Source: Coleofasciculus sp. S288 (GTDB lineage: Bacteria > Cyanobacteriota > Cyanobacteriia > Cyanobacteriales > Coleofasciculaceae). Taken from it: a DNA stretch of 5,653 bases. The position numbers and the translations under genes were made by a program. Shown piece by piece: positions 5,092-5,653 of the stretch. The notes under the pieces are model-generated. The model ran no database searches and was not told where the DNA came from. It worked only from the letters and a program-made list of their open reading frames with translations. The stretch's first letter is position 1. Each line of letters opens with the position of its first letter. Location of the stretch: the NCBI GenBank assembly GCA_020216575.1, contig JAIUYC010000341.1:1-5653 (forward strand), in the 5' to 3' direction.

Positions 5092-5481
5092 TCAATTGAA
5101 GAGTTGCCAAACAATCACCAACAGAGCTACTAGAGCACCAAAATAGGCAATCGTGCGCACACCGATGATGCCAAAAATATATGAAAGACTATGCAGTAGG
5201 CGAAAGCTCACCAGAGTGATTGAAGCGATCGCTGTTACTTCGTCTGTTTGCCCTGTTACCTGTGCAATCAGAATCACCGTTGCAATCATAGCTAGATTGT
5301 CGTGGTGATTGCGTTGAGCACGATCTGCTCGTCCTACCCACGGAGGAACATCTGGCATCGTTTCTCGATTACCCATCCCCCAATTAAGGTCTGAGTAGAC
5401 GATGCGTGCGATCGCCGGAATGTGATTAAGCGGAATAGACCAGAGTGCTAGGATTAGTAGGCAGATAAGCTCGGTAGTCAT
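5092..5481 (-). CDS. MAPEG-family membrane protein
   Basis: The 129-residue product has four hydrophobic segments: about 3-19, 61-77, 82-104 and 106-127. It carries the MAPEG signature on the loop before the second segment, RADRAQRNHHDNL (51-63), matching the R-x-x-R-A-x-x-N-x-x-E pattern with Asp61 in place of the usual glutamate. Known: MAPEG proteins are small four-helix integral membrane proteins forming trimers; eukaryotic members are glutathione transferases or eicosanoid enzymes, while most bacterial members have no assigned substrate. The signature supports the fold and possibly glutathione binding, but I assign no reaction. The length is typical for bacterial members. The ATG at 5481 begins MTTELICLLI; the upstream bases (ending AAGTTTT) give no good Shine-Dalgarno sequence. 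It is convergent with the pentapeptide gene and has a repeat-rich block upstream, so it is probably a single-gene unit. Two HIP1 octamers lie inside it. Confidence 0.85.
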   Translation of the reverse strand: MTTELICLLILALWSIPLNHIPAIARIVYSDLNWGMGNRETMPDVPPWVGRADRAQRNHHDNLAMIATVILIAQVTGQTDEVTAIASITLVSFRLLHSLSYIFGIIGVRTIAYFGALVALLVIVWQLFN

Positions 5482-5492
5482 AAAACTTAAAT

Positions 5493-5512
5493 CAGTGAAC
5501 AGTGAACAGTGA
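5493..5512 (+). repeat. short heptamer repeat (CAGTGAA), nearly three copies
   Basis: CAGTGAA is repeated in tandem twice and then as CAGTGA before changing to CCAGTTATCAG. It lies 12 bases upstream of the MAPEG start codon, that is, in its 5' leader or promoter area. Such heptamer tracts are typical of cyanobacterial intergenic regions. Confidence 0.7.
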
Positions 5513-5521
5513 CCAGTTATC

Positions 5522-5559
5522 AGGTTTCACACGGGGATGCGAGACCCCGAGTGAAACCT
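5522..5559. repeat. strong palindromic hairpin AGGTTTCAC...GTGAAACCT
   Basis: AGGTTTCAC (5522-5530) and GTGAAACCT (5551-5559) are exact reverse complements. Inside, after one A/A mismatch, CGGGG (5532-5536) pairs with CCCCG (5545-5549), leaving the eight-base loop ATGCGAGA. Fourteen base pairs with a single mismatch make this the best hairpin in the window. There is no adjacent T-run of terminator type on either strand. Confidence 0.8.
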
Positions 5560-5573
5560 ACCATGCTTCGACT

Positions 5574-5603
5574 AAGCTCAGCAGCCATCTTTGATGGGAG
5601 CTT
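5574..5603. repeat. second hairpin of the block, bulged
   Basis: CCATC-TTT-GATGG (5585-5597) is a five-pair hairpin, and after a five-base bulge (AGCAG) on the left side the outer arms AAGCTC (5574-5579) and GAGCTT (5598-5603) pair perfectly, giving eleven pairs in all. It follows the first hairpin by 14 bases. Confidence 0.65.
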
Positions 5604-5617
5604 TACTACTCAGGGAT

Positions 5618-5645
5618 TAACTGATAACTGATAACTGATAACTGA
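5618..5645 (+). repeat. short heptamer repeat (TAACTGA) x4
   Basis: Four exact tandem copies of TAACTGA. The contained word CTGATAACTG is the reverse complement of CAGTTATCAG at 5514-5523, so this tract could close a stem around the two hairpins. The tract ends eight bases before the window edge, so the far side is not seen. Confidence 0.85.
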
Positions 5646-5653
5646 AAGGTGAA

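Overview
The window looks like chromosome from a filamentous or otherwise large-genome cyanobacterium. Four lines of evidence support this: a solanesyl diphosphate synthase of the plastoquinone type; a gene matching the beta-carboxysome shell protein CcmP; four copies of the HIP1 octamer GCGATCGC (94-101, 3969-3976, 5225-5232, 5408-5415); and several different short heptamer repeats between genes, a habit of cyanobacterial intergenic DNA. No phage, transposase, CRISPR, tRNA or rRNA gene was recognised.

Left part (1-1095): the last 45 codons of a zinc N-acetylmuramoyl-L-alanine amidase, followed on the same strand by glutamate racemase (murI). Both act on peptidoglycan: MurI supplies D-glutamate and the amidase cleaves the stem peptide from the glycan. 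Next comes about 1 kb (1096-2102) without a confidently assigned gene. It holds a long inverted repeat just after murI, a weakly supported small membrane protein on the minus strand (1215-1517), a run of hairpin-forming sequences (1576-1860), and an AT-rich leader with a possible promoter for the next gene.

Middle part (2103-3946): sds, the polyprenyl diphosphate synthase for the plastoquinone side chain, then a 230-bp leader with one possible stem-loop. After it comes ccmP, 213 codons with a TTG start behind a clear Shine-Dalgarno sequence. Its gating residues Glu69 and Arg70 fall at the positions I recall for CcmP. No other carboxysome gene is present, so this is a satellite locus.

Right part (3947-5653): a 283-residue pentapeptide-repeat protein with 48 unbroken repeats, then a convergent minus-strand gene for a MAPEG-family membrane protein, with a terminator-like hairpin between them. 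Upstream of the MAPEG gene is a repeat-rich block (5493-5645): two heptamer tracts at the edges, complementary 10-base arms, and two good hairpins inside. It looks like a small non-coding repeat element and is the most distinctive unexplained structure here.

The genes do not form one pathway. The left pair is a cell-wall cluster; sds and ccmP are photosynthesis-related housekeeping genes; the last two have no known substrate or partner. I saw no convincing evidence of a new multi-gene system; the notable items are the repeat element, the hairpin-rich spacer and the very regular pentapeptide protein.
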